Below are positions 38,864 to 49,675 of a stretch of DNA of 64,000 nucleotides, piece after piece (positions within the stretch are counted from its first letter, which is position 1; each line of letters opens with the position of its first letter). The stretch comes from Iris pallida (Eukaryota > Streptophyta > Magnoliopsida > Asparagales > Iridaceae): positions 756,498 through 820,497 of the forward strand of contig JANAVB010044017.1 of the NCBI GenBank assembly GCA_029216955.1, given 5' to 3'. The notes beneath the pieces are model-generated. The model ran no database searches. It worked only from the letters and a program-made list of their open reading frames with translations, and had not been told where the DNA came from. A program made the position numbers and the translations under genes.

Positions 38864-39178
38864 CTAGCGGAGGACCCCTGCAAAGTCCTGCAGGGTGCGC
38901 ATACCCGCCCTATGGCACAGGCGGTACAACCCTTCCCTCTGCTCCAGAGAACCTTGTTCCTCCGAAGTGATCAACAACAGGTCAAAGTTGTGCGCCGGAT
39001 CAAGTGGTCGAGCAATGACCTCCAGTGACAACCCACAGGATGTCAGAAAGTCCGCAGCCTCTGCCAGCCAGTCATGGGCCAGAGACGGCGTAGAGGGTGC
39101 TCCATGCGGAGAGGCTAGTCGACGACGAAAAGAAGACTCTGGCCATGGTTCCCAACCAGAAGATGTTTTTGGAGCCAT
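38864..39178 (-). CDS. Hypothetical 104-residue protein
   Basis: An open frame from ATG at 39178 to a stop at 38864. Its base composition is clearly GC-richer than the surrounding AT-rich DNA. The product starts MAPKTSSGWEPWPESSFRRR and contains HDWLAEAADFLTSCG and RAGMRTLQDFAGVLR. I recognise no family, signal peptide or membrane segment. The length, codon-like composition and position between palindrome array 2 and the transposon-domain gene suggest a captured gene fragment or small exon. It could also be a chance frame in captured GC-rich DNA. Confidence 0.35.
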   Translation of the reverse strand: MAPKTSSGWEPWPESSFRRRLASPHGAPSTPSLAHDWLAEAADFLTSCGLSLEVIARPLDPAHNFDLLLITSEEQGSLEQREGLYRLCHRAGMRTLQDFAGVLR

Positions 39179-40266
39179 GTTAAATGTGCAACCTACCCAA
39201 ATGAATGGGGACCCCTATGTATATATATACACATTCCTACTGAGTCTTCTTATTCCTTTTTGGAAGTTGGGGATATTCAATGACCTCCAGTGATTCTTCT
39301 TATTCTCTAGCAACGACCTATTTGCCGTATAATATAGGGCCAGGCAACACGTTTGACCATTATTTATGATACAAACAATTAGGAAACATGGGGATTATCA
39401 TTTTTTGGGTGTCATTTTTCATCAAATGTAAGCCACAGCTTAGTTGGTTGTGCTTCTAACACGGTGAATGGCCATTCTCCCTGCTTCTAACATAAAAAAT
39501 GGCTATTCTCCGTGCTTATAACACCGAGAATGGCCATTCTCCGTAGTTTTAACACGGAGAATGGCTATTCTCCGTGCTTTTAACAAAGTATGGTACATTT
39601 AGGACGGGGAATGTTCAAGTATATACAAAATATTAACCCTAATTTATTATTTAGAGTCTGATCTATGTAAAGATTTAATGTAATGCAAATCAAATTAACA
39701 ACATATATTATTAAAATTAAGAATTCTAATTACAACCAAATTTAATTAGTTCTAATATATAAAGAAATCTGAGTATGATTAATCATTAATTATGATTAAT
39801 CATTAATTATGATTAATCTATATAAATTGGTTTTGAAGGCGAGTGAAGATGAATAGTCTGGCTGTTTGGCTGTATAAATAGATTTTAAAGGGTTGTGAAA
39901 AAGAAACCAATTTTTTTGTATCTATCCCAGTCCACTCTTCTTGTATAGATGTCTATCGATCACCATTAATTATGGTGAATGACACTGATACCGTAAATAT
40001 GAGTAGAATTTGCACCGCCAAAATTCATCTTAAAGAAGGCAAAATATCATCACTGTATGAGAAAATGTCGAAATCTCTTGGATATGATTACACTGAGATG
40101 TTGTATTAAAGTTAAGATACTGATATCATATAAATATGAAAAATACAAAGAAATACATACATGCATGCTAATGTCAGAAGAACCATCCACCCCAGGACTG
40201 ATTGATGAGATCTAAATCACTATACATCTTGTATCCACGTTCCCCTGGGCTTACATCATCAAAGGG
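39179..40266. repeat. MULE spacer with palindrome array 2
   Basis: Array 2 (39451-39617) has about 5 units of the GGAGAATGG/CCATTCTCC palindrome. It ends with the same AAAGTATGGTACATTTAGGA closing unit as arrays 1a and 1b. A 17-bp repeat (TTAATTATGATTAATCA) occurs three times at about 39774-39818. The rest, 39620-40266, shows nothing recognisable. Confidence 0.8.
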
Positions 40267-41143
40267 TCATTTAAACGTCTGTATTAAATCATAAATTTTT
40301 ATGCGGTCATCGTTGAAGTGCACGTCGAAGCACCCACGTATGTCGAGCACGCGAAGACCCTTGCAGTTGCATATGATAGATCACAGCGTGTCTCCATTGA
40401 ACATGCCTGAGCCAATCTCTACGTGCTCGAGACGCGACATCGAATCGGCCACGTCCTTTCCGTCCGTTTCGTTCAACGTGTTCAACACGAATCTGTTCCT
40501 GACCATGAAATATGAAGGGGCATGTTCCTCGTCAGCTTGACCAGACGGTGGCAATACTTGTTGGCAAAATATATTCCAGTCGACGTGATATAGAGGCAGT
40601 AGCTAATGTTGAGTTCTTCTAGCACCGGAAGAAACTCCAAGTGTCTCACGAAAGTTTTATCACTTATGTTGCGCTTCGGAATGCGCAGCCCCCTTAGAAA
40701 TTTTCTACTGTATTATAAAAAGGGAAAACATCAATAGAAATTAACAAAGTATACGCAAAATTTTGTAATAGAAAAAGTAAAGTATTAGAATAAGAAAAAA
40801 TAAAATTTTGCACGGGCCTTAAACATGCAAAAGGGAAGGCTGCTTCGTCGAGCTTGTACGCAAAAAAGGACAATAGATATCCCCTACTGTGAGCCACGAG
40901 CTTCTTTACGGTCAAACTAATCTTAGTGGTTCGTTGGGCCCTCCGGCACCACTGTTCCAAGTCCACGTTGGACCAATAGTCTAAGGGACCGTTGAGCGCC
41001 TTCTACCACGAACGGCAAACTGGGGCCACGTTGCATATGACCTCGTCCGTCGGCATTCCCGACAGTACCAGTATTATCGAGAGAATCTCCGTAGGGATGA
41101 CAGCCCATTCGCTACAATTGATCTTGCTCTTGCTCCTCTCCAT
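40267..41143 (-). pseudogene. F-box/LRR protein copy (SKIP19/FBL23-like)
   Basis: Read from ATG at 41143: an N-terminal F-box (WAVIPTEILSIIL, then NVAPVCRSW, stop, KAL) and 'VDLEQWCRRAQ'. After an apparent intron (about 40710-40816, GTGCAA...ATACAG) comes LRR sequence: 'FLRGLRIPKRN', FLPVLEELNISYC, and LEHVEIGSGMF...CKGLRVLDIRGCFDV. The two-exon layout and sequence resemble plant F-box/LRR proteins of the SKIP19/FBL23 group, which act as substrate adaptors of SCF ubiquitin ligases. Lesions are TAG after CRSW, a frame change around 40530-40550 and TGA in the last LRR. Retention of the intron means it was copied as DNA, as Pack-MULE captures are. Confidence 0.75.
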
Positions 41144-41289
41144 TGCGACTTCTTCTTCTCTCATTCGTTTCTCTCTAGTCGAATGGGTTCTTTTCTTTGG
41201 AAAAGACTATTTAACCCGCTCATTTCGGGGGTGTAACTCGCTCGTAGAGGGGTGTAACCGAACAAGAAAAAGACTATTTGGAAATAATA

Positions 41290-43750
41290 GTAATGCCACT
41301 ATATTAATATTAGTTTTAATTATATTGTAAATTTTAAATTAACAGAAATACCACTGTAGATTTAATATTAATGCTAGTTCCAATAATATTGTAGATTGTA
41401 AATAAAAAAAGAATGGAATAACTTTAACTACTTTTAAGTTGTGAATTTAAATCTAAGTTTAATTGTTAAATCAAAAACTAATTTAAATTTTAGTATTAAT
41501 ATTAGTTTAAATAATATTGTAAATTTTAAATTAACAAAAATACCACTATATTAGAAACCTAGCTTGTCAGTGTCATGCCCCGCTCTTGTACGAGCGATCG
41601 TTCTCGCTAAGGCGTGATGTCGCGTGAGCCTAGATTGCGCTCATGTAAGACAGGACCATAATGGCCGATTATAGGCTAAGCGACGGGATCGTCGCACAGA
41701 AGTCCCAAGCAAAAATATTAAATAACAACAGCGAAAAATTAAATACAAAACACAAGTCATTCAAAATGCTCTTTATTGATATTAAAACAAAGATTAAAAT
41801 TGTGGTATGATGCCAAGATTACAATCAGTCAAGCTCACTCTTCTCGTATTACAAGTCACTCTACTCTCTCTCATCTCTCAATACAATTTGAGTAGACCAG
41901 CGGAAGCTTCGGATAGGCGATGTCCATACATTATGTCTCGTATAAGTCCAGTCCATGCCTCGACACATCCAAGCGAGCTCCACCCTGAATAAGCAGGTAC
42001 CTATCACCTGCACATGAAACTGGTGGGGTGTCAGTACTCAACTGTACTAGTAGAGTGAGCTTCTCACCCACCCATACAAAACCAACACGTTACTTTACTT
42101 TTGTGCAACATAGTCCCTTTATGATTGTCTTTCTAGTCTTGCCTTAGGATAAATTTTAATATTAAGACGTAGATATCTTGGTCTATTTGTGTCTCTAGAC
42201 CATTTGTCGGGCTAACGCACCGATAACTTCCTTATCCTTGCCTCTAGACCATTCTCGTGTTTGCAACATCAACTTATCGACTTGTACTTGCCTATGGCCC
42301 ATACTCTTGGATGCAACGACATAGTACGTGTCAACGACTTGGTTCTTACTTGAACATTGAGGGCGTACCTCGCAACTTAGCATGACTTAACCAAAGTTGC
42401 CTTACGACCCTTCTTGACTTCACTCGAGACGACTCAATCCCGATTTACGCAACTGTACGCCATCGACTTAATACTTGACACTAGATTCGTGCCGAGGTAC
42501 GTGTCCTTGCTATAGCCAAATCTTAAGTTTCTTAAGACTTGTGATGCACCCGTGCATACTATATTTACTTTATACATGTCGTACTTGCACTTTCCTTGAT
42601 TTGACCGACACCGTGCATGCGGATTGCCGTTTAGCATACCAACTTGACTTATATGAAAGATCACTTGTAATTCAAGCCATCTTGGATATGTAGGTGGTGC
42701 AAGATGAGGCCCTTGCAGCTAAGGGTAGCTAGCCCTGCTCAAGTCCTCGAATTATCACCGACGGCGTGTTCTTGCCAGTCTACCGTGCTCCCCTTCTAGG
42801 CCGATGCGGTCCTGTGGCCCCAGGTTTTCGAATCATGGGTGCAAAAACTTGTCGACAAGTTGTCCATGATCACGCACATACGAGAACTCCTAGACTCAAC
42901 GTAAATGCATGGCCTAGCCGTCACAACTATGCTTCCTTAGCTGTATTCTTGTACTTATCATACTTCTTTTGCAGAGCCCAAACCAGGGTTGTCTCGGCGA
43001 CCGACCTACAGTCCCGTCATGTTCCTTCTCGACGACTGACCTACAGTCCCGACATGTTTACAGTGTTTCCATACTCTTATTGACTTACCTAAATTGCGCT
43101 CACGCAAGGCATTGTTTCTATACTCTTATTGACTGCGACTGACCGATAGTCCCGACATATTTACAGTATTTCCATCGCCCAAGTCATACTTTATATGATG
43201 AACCCTAAGATCGTGGGACTAAGTAACTTGACAACCGCAGACAACAGGAGACAGTGCTAGCTATGACTTCGATAGCCCAACAAAACTCTTGTCTAACGTG
43301 TTCGTACAATGACTTGACAAGCAAGGGCTACGTCAAGCCTTTCATCGAGGGAACGTGTTGTGCACACGTTTTACTTGAACAATCAAGTTCTTCGGGTGCC
43401 TAGACTTAAGCCAAAAGCAGTACAATACGACTTAAACTACGGGACAAGCGAATGTTAATATTAATGCTAGTTCCAATAATATTATACATTTTAAATAAAA
43501 AGAATAGAATTTTAACTTTAACTATTTTTAAGTTGTGAATTTAAATCTAAGTTTAAATGTTAAATCAAAAGCTAATTTAAATTTTAGTATTAATATTAGT
43601 TTCAATAATATTGTAAATTTTAAATTAACTGAAATGCCACTGTATTAGAAACCTAGCTGATGTCACGTCGCTCGGGCTCGGTTAGTGTTCAGCTAAACTC
43701 GTACGTGAGAACTAGTTATTAGTAATGAAATTCCAAAATTGAATTTTAAC
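41290..43750. repeat. 210-bp AT-rich direct repeats around a GC-richer insert
   Basis: Two copies (about 41347-41565 and 43453-43660) share TAATGCTAGTTCCAATAATA and 'TTTAAGTTGTGAATTTAAAT', ending with ATTAGAAACCTAGCT. Partial third and fourth copies lie at about 41290-41345 and 43740-43790. Between them a 1.9-kb block (about 41575-43446) starts TGTCATGCCCCG and ends ACGGGACA. Those TG...CA ends and a gypsy-like opening suggest a solo LTR in minus orientation, but no target duplication fits. It includes three diverged copies of CTACAGTCCCGACATGTTTA-like sequence (42990-43170). No gene found. Confidence 0.5.
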
Positions 43751-43851
43751 TTTAACTATTTTTAAGTTGCGAATTTAAAACTAGTTATTAGTAAAAGGAG
43801 CTATTGAAATAAAAACTAGTCGAGCTCGATCCTTTCTCTTTATTCCATCTT

Positions 43852-43852
43852 C

Positions 43853-43884
<32 letters not shown>
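43852..43884. repeat. (CT)n tract upstream of transposase gene
   Basis: A pyrimidine-rich CT repeat about 370 bp before the transposase start codon. Such tracts are common in plant core promoters and leaders. A 45-bp segment, GCATGCTTTTAGGATCACTCA and neighbours, is repeated at about 44057 and 44163, between it and the gene. Confidence 0.7.
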
Positions 43885-44256
43885 TGGGTTCTCTCTCGTA
43901 GATTGTGTTCACTAATACCATATCATGAGAAATAATTACACAATAGTAAATGTAGCATAAAATGCTGCTGCATGCTTTATCCTACACAATTTAATAATAC
44001 ATGTACATACAAAACGAGAAGGTTGTGTTGTTGAAAGTTGTTTCTTTAAAATTATGCATGCTTTTAGGATCACTCAAGCATTTTCGTGAGCCAATAGAAG
44101 AGGTCCACGTGGCAGAGGTACAAGGAGGAGAGGGTTTTTAGAGTTACTAAAAGCATTTTCAAGCATGCTTTTAGGATCACTCATACCGGTTTATTTTTGT
44201 ATTGTTTCTTGTCCTTCGTTTCTTCTGTTCGTTTCTAACACACTCTATTATCTTCA

Positions 44257-46861
44257 ATGGTGGCATCACATAGAGAAACTAATCATCGTGTGGAAGAATT
44301 AGTTGATGAAGAAAGCTTCGCTTTAAGAGCAGTGACAAATGATTTGGATGATGAACAATGTTTGGCAGCTGTTAACTTAAGAGACAATAAAGAACAAGAG
44401 GAAGAAAACAACGGAGGAATGCATCATAACGATGACGATGACATCAACTCAAACATCGAAATGTTATTTCACATCACCCTTTCTAATGGATTTAAGAAAT
44501 GCACTATATTTTTACATTGATTTTTCATACTTATTTTGTTTAATTCTGTTCTTAGGGACGATGGTGAATCTCCATTGGATTTCGATGCAGCGACGATGAA
44601 AAAAATATTTCAGTATGCCAACATTAACAAAGACCCAATGGATCTCTTAGATGAAGATATTATTGGCTTACAGATAAACTCTATTGAAGAAGCAGAGATA
44701 CTATATCGGATATATTCAAAAGCAGTTGGTTTCAGTATTAGAAAAATAAAGTAAAGAAAAACAAATCTGGGATGGTGATGGTCCGTAGTTGGTATTTTTC
44801 GAATGCGGGATTCAAACAGAAGAAATACAATGAAGCTCCTAACAGGGTTCGTGAGCCAAGAAGTAAAAGCAGAAGTGGTTGTAAAGCAATTTTTCGTATT
44901 GGGTACACCAATTCTACAAATCTGTGGGTTGTCAAAAAATTTAAGTACATCACAACCATAACCTGGCGAATGATTTTGAATCAGCTTTTTTGAGATCCCA
45001 TCGTAAGATATCACCCGCAGAATTGGAACAAGATAAGCTTATGAAGCAATCAGGGATGGAGACTGGAGAAATATGGAATTTTCTTGTCCACCAGAAATGT
45101 GGATGTGATAAGGTTGGATGGACGAAAAAAGATTTATATAACGCTTTAGTGAAAGATACTAGAGCACTAGACGATGTTGATGCTACGACAACACTTATAT
45201 TTCTTCAATCTAAGGAGGATATTGACCTAGATTTCTTCTACGCGTACAATGTAGACGAAGATTCCAGATTGACCTATCTCTTTTGGGCTGACGGTGCATG
45301 TCGATTCGATTACAAATTATTTGGAGATTCACTAGCATTTGATTATACATATAAAACAAATAGAATTCAAATACCGTTGGTGGTTCTAGTGGGTACAAAC
45401 AATCGTGCAATGACTTGTGTGTTTGGGTTTGCAATGATCCATAGTGAGACTGTAGAGACATATTCTTGGGTTTTACAAAAATTCCAAGAGTGTATGAATG
45501 ACAAATTACCAGTGGCTATTCTCACGGATGGTTACAAAACCATGAATAAAGCAATTGAGGATTTAACGCCCAGCATAGTTCATCGAACGTGCTCATGGAA
45601 TATCCTAAACAATTCAGCTAAACATGTACACTGAGATGGTCTTGCACATGAATTGAGTATTCTGATTAAAAGGTACATCGCACACTTGCTACTTTACTTT
45701 GAAGTATGTTGTTGTTAAAATATTAAAACTTTAGTTACTGTCCATGTTTTCTAAACAGGTACTATTCAGTCGAAGAATTTAAAAACCGTTGGCAGTAGAT
45801 GCTAAAGGATTATAATATAGAGAACAATGAGTGGACCACTGCATTGTACAGAAAGAGGGAGCGATGGATGGACACATTCCTACGTGAAAATTATTTTGGT
45901 AGTTCTACTGCAACAAATAGATGTGAATCTAAGAATGTATTTCTGAAAAGATTTTTGAATGAGAAGCTGCCACTATGGAAGGCCCTTCAAAATTGTGACC
46001 ATGGTTTGGTGGCCTTACGTTACGGCCAGACAAGTAAGCATGTCACTGATAAACTCTCAACACCAGTTGTGAAGCAAACTAGCATGACCGAAATAGAAGA
46101 TAAATTTGCTGCAATTTACACTAAAATGATGTTTATAGAGGTAAAGAAGGAAATCACACGTTCTGATACGTATACTGTTCTCCACCATCACATCATAAGA
46201 GAGGCAGAAGTTTGTACTATCCAAAAGTATGTCGCCAAATAGTATCAATCGGAAGGTTACATTTGATCGGACCGACAACATCATAAACTGTGACTGCTTG
46301 TGGATGGAGACCAAGGGGATTCCTTGTAGGCATATTTTTCAGCAATGAAGAGATTGCAATTGGAAGATATTCCAAAGAACTTGATAAAAACTAGTTGGCT
46401 CAAGGATTGCAAAGAGAGTTATCTCTCCGGACCTGGCACAGAAAGAAGATTCATCCACCCAGACAGTATTGAGAGCAGAAGGTATGGTGGTATTAATGAA
46501 CAAGTTAATCTGTTTACGTATTAGTGTAAAAAAATAAAGCAAAATTCAAGAAGGGAATGGAGTTGATGTCGTCTATTCTGATGAAATTAAAAAAAATAGT
46601 GACCAAAATTGGTGAAGAGAAGAAAATGGTAGCTGATGCAGTTCATGGAGTGTATAAATCTTTTAAAGAGCCAAATCCGGTAGTAACAAAAGAAAGGCCT
46701 TCTCAAGGGAAATCAAGCCATTCTAAAGTAAGTCAGACTATCCCCAAGCCTAGAATTTGTAGAGTTTGTAAAAAATTAGGTCACAATTTTCGTAATTGTA
46801 AAGTACGAAAGCGAGATAGCGAGAAAGAGCAAATAGAATCAAATGAACCGTTGTTGACTTA
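44257..46861 (+). pseudogene. FAR1-like MULE transposase, broken
   Basis: An acidic N-terminus (44257-44475) is followed by a FAR1 DNA-binding region: INSIEEAEILYRIYSKAVGFSIR, then WYFSNAGF and 'RSKSRSGCKAIFRI', with the Cys/His HNH part only in a shifted frame near 44945. The MULE catalytic domain (44990-45634) shows ADGACRFDYKLFGDSLAFDY, IPLVVLVGTNN, ETYSWVLQKF and ILTDGYKTMNKAI. A SWIM zinc finger follows (CDCLWMETKGIPCRHIF, about 46288-46340), then a C-terminal CCHC knuckle, CRVCKKLGHNFRNC. An intron probably spans about 45675-45758. Stops or frame changes occur near 44754, 44945, 45632, 45797, 46240 and 46522. The usual C..WH motif reads CSWN. It would cut and join the MULE ends; this copy cannot. 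The start is chosen as the first ATG of the acidic frame. Confidence 0.88.
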
Positions 46862-46888
46862 ATTATCAACTTTTGTTTATAATTCTCT

Positions 46889-47190
46889 GTCAATTTAACA
46901 AGGAAAATGACAATCCTCAGTCAATTTTAACACGGAAGATGGTAATTCTCCATCAATTTAACAAGGGGAATGGTCATTCTCCCTCCTTCTAGAACGGAGA
47001 ATGGCAGTTTTTTGTGTTATTTAAACGGAGAATTGACATTCTCCTACATTCTAACACGGAGAATGGCAATTTCTTGTCAATTTAACAAGAAGAATGGTAA
47101 TTCTCCATGATTTTAACACGGAGAATAGTGTTGACGGGCGCACTGGCCAGTACTCCATTGAACACATCAGTACACGGAGAATGGTGTTGA
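46889..47190. repeat. Palindrome array 3
   Basis: About 9 diverged units directly downstream of the transposase stop. Spacers are of the CAATTTAACA and ATTTTAACAC type. The last two units are half-palindromes ending GGTGTTGAC. Confidence 0.85.
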
Positions 47191-48277
47191 CATGGCAGAA
47201 TTCTAAGGGGCAGATTTATTGGTAATAATGGCATATAAATGGCAGTAGTTGGGAGAGTTTGTTCTCGTCTTACTTATCTTTTCTTGTGAAGGGGCAGATG
47301 CATTGGTATTAATGCAAATTAATTGAATTGAATTCGAAGTGACAGCCACTTGGCGCATAAGTACGAGTTATCCTTTCCAATAAATGGCAGTAGTGTAGGG
47401 AGAGTTTGTTCTTGTCTCACTTAGCTATTTTGTGGAGATAGACTCGACCAATCTTCCGCCTTGGCAAGATGCTTTTCGGTCGGTTGTCGATCTCCTCGTT
47501 CGAAGAAGCTTTGGTGGTGAAGTCCTTCAGAAGACTGAGATGTGCCTAGTGGACTGTCCGTGTTCGTTCACTTCATCGACTGTGTGCCATGATGTTGGTT
47601 ACTGGAAGAGCCCCAGGGTTTAGGTTGATTGCCAACCTACATTCTATCGAAGCGCCCGCACGTTGATTCTCTCTGACTATGCATGGTGTTCCGTCTACGC
47701 ATGTTGACGATTAAGTGATTTGCTCTGACGATGCACGGTGTTCCGTGTTCGTGCACTTCATCAGAAGACTGAGATATGCCAAGTAGATTGTCCGTGTTCG
47801 TGCACTTTATCGACTGTGTGCCAAGATATTGGTTACTGGGTTCGGGATTGCCGCAGCACAGTTTTTGTTATATTGGAAGAGCCATAGGCTGTCGAAGGTT
47901 TTTGTTGCATCCAAAGATCGGGGTCGGACGATGGAGTGATTTGCTCTGACGATGTTATGCCTACGCACGTTGACGATGAAATGATTGCTAACCCACACTA
48001 TGTCGAAACTATAGCTTTTAGGCTTTTTTCTTGGTAGTAGGATTTTATGTAGTAGTTCAGACTTTCATATATAAATAAAGGTCAAACTTTTGGTGTTTTT
48101 GACACGAATAATGGCTATCCACCTTGGTTTTAACAATGTAAATGTAATTCAAAAAGGATTTTATTATAAAAGAAAGAGCAGACCAGACGTTACAAAGACG
48201 CAGAAGAATAAAAGACAAACAAATGATATAGAAAGAAGTTCCATGCCCAATTATATCGTTGTTTTACAATGTCATTG
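47191..48277. repeat. Spacer with two local duplications and one palindrome unit
   Basis: A block around AATGGCAGTAGTxGGGAGAG is duplicated at about 47232-47275 and 47383-47425. A second block (CAGAAGACTGAGATxTGCC to GATATTGGTTACTGG) is duplicated at about 47529-47604 and 47763-47840. A lone degraded palindrome unit lies at 48097-48140. This region is intergenic between the convergent transposase and Ulp1-like gene; no coding sequence is supported. The short frames at 47432 and 47807 show no family features. Confidence 0.7.
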
Positions 48278-49204
48278 CTAGGTTGGTAGTGTTACATATT
48301 CGCTTGAAAGCAACTTCTTAGCCCATCCCAACCTCATCATTATAATCTTCTGGTGAGTGTCATCATTATTTTCTCTCGGTATTTCGAAGGAAGTAGTCAT
48401 CAGGGTCTTCATATAATACGCCATGTACAGGAGGCAGTTGGGTGCCTGTTGTTGTGGGCATCGTGGAGAACAATTCAGCAATGTGCTCTCATACTCCATT
48501 TTTGTCGGGCATCTCTTCCTCATCATATCAACTTTCTTCCTGATGATAGGCTCTAAGGTCTTCTTCATTAATTCTGCATCCACCTTGCCCTTTTCGTACG
48601 TGGTTTGCCTCAAGGAGTTGTAGTGTGTCACAATGTAGAAGATTAAGTTGAATGTGAGCAGCGTATAGTGTTTGCTGGATACATTAAAGAGTGGGATGAA
48701 TAGCAACTCTATGTCGTCCTCTAAATCAATGACGAAGTCTTCTATATCATTTTTAAAAGTGTCAAGGGCGCCGACTTTTGCTTCTGGTTCAATGGCACAT
48801 TCAACGATGTTCTGTTTCCCAAAAATAAAACACAATATCATGTGTAATTTTTTGTATGTCATTTTTTATCGGTGTACACATAAATATGGATTTTTCTGTT
48901 TATGTGTGGGGCATCAAGAATGTAGACCACTTATGTTGCACGTCCTTTGAACTTGACTGCGCATACCTTCTTGCATAGCTTTAAATTTCTCTCAACTTCC
49001 TTATTATTAGGTTGAGTATGCCAGCCTCCATGTCTTCATTGTTGAGTATGTCTTGTATGTCTATTGCCGACAGTTGGATTTTAACTTCATTTTTACCTCT
49101 TTCGACACACTAAAGTATACAATATCACTGCACTAAATTTAGTTTAGGTTAAATTAATATAGATTCTCAGGACATAATTGTGAAAAAAGTCTAGAAAGGA
49201 AAAG

Positions 49205-49330
49205 AAGAAAAAAAGGGTCATTCGTCGTCCAACAGACACAGAAAATAATAATTCATCGTCCAACTGACACGGAGAATGATCATTCTCCGAACAACTGTCA
49301 AGGAGAATGGTTGTTCTCTGTTATGAATTG
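49205..49330. repeat. Palindrome array 4, intronic
   Basis: Three units (49213-49325), including GGAGAATGATCATTCTCC, in an intron between the 49365-49670 exon and the next exon of Ulp1-like gene 1. Confidence 0.8.
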
Positions 49331-49675
49331 GACGAAGATTGGTCGAGTTCAGAATACATACTTTGGACTCATCTTTTTGGAGAATACGATGTCAATGTAA
49401 AGCTTCTTCGGCTCTTCATCCGCATCCATCCAAAGTACGAGTTTATCGCATTCCTTTAGTATGATACCCTTCCTCTTTAGTTCAGCCATTTTGGCGCCTT
49501 CTCCGAATTTCGGAGCGGCATTCATCTTCCGCGTTTTATTAGCCTCTCTAACTGTATTCTTTTCCAAGGGAGTAACATCTTCATCGGCTAATGTCGCTGA
49601 TGGTTTTCTGGACCTCTTTTCCCCCATCCTCCTCTTCTTTTGACTTCTTTTGGAGCAGCAAGTTCAGCAGCTGCT

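Noticed and set aside
41575..43446. Certain solo LTR
   Set aside because: TG...CA ends and gypsy-like opening fit, but no 5-bp target duplication is visible, so it is kept only as a low-confidence insert.
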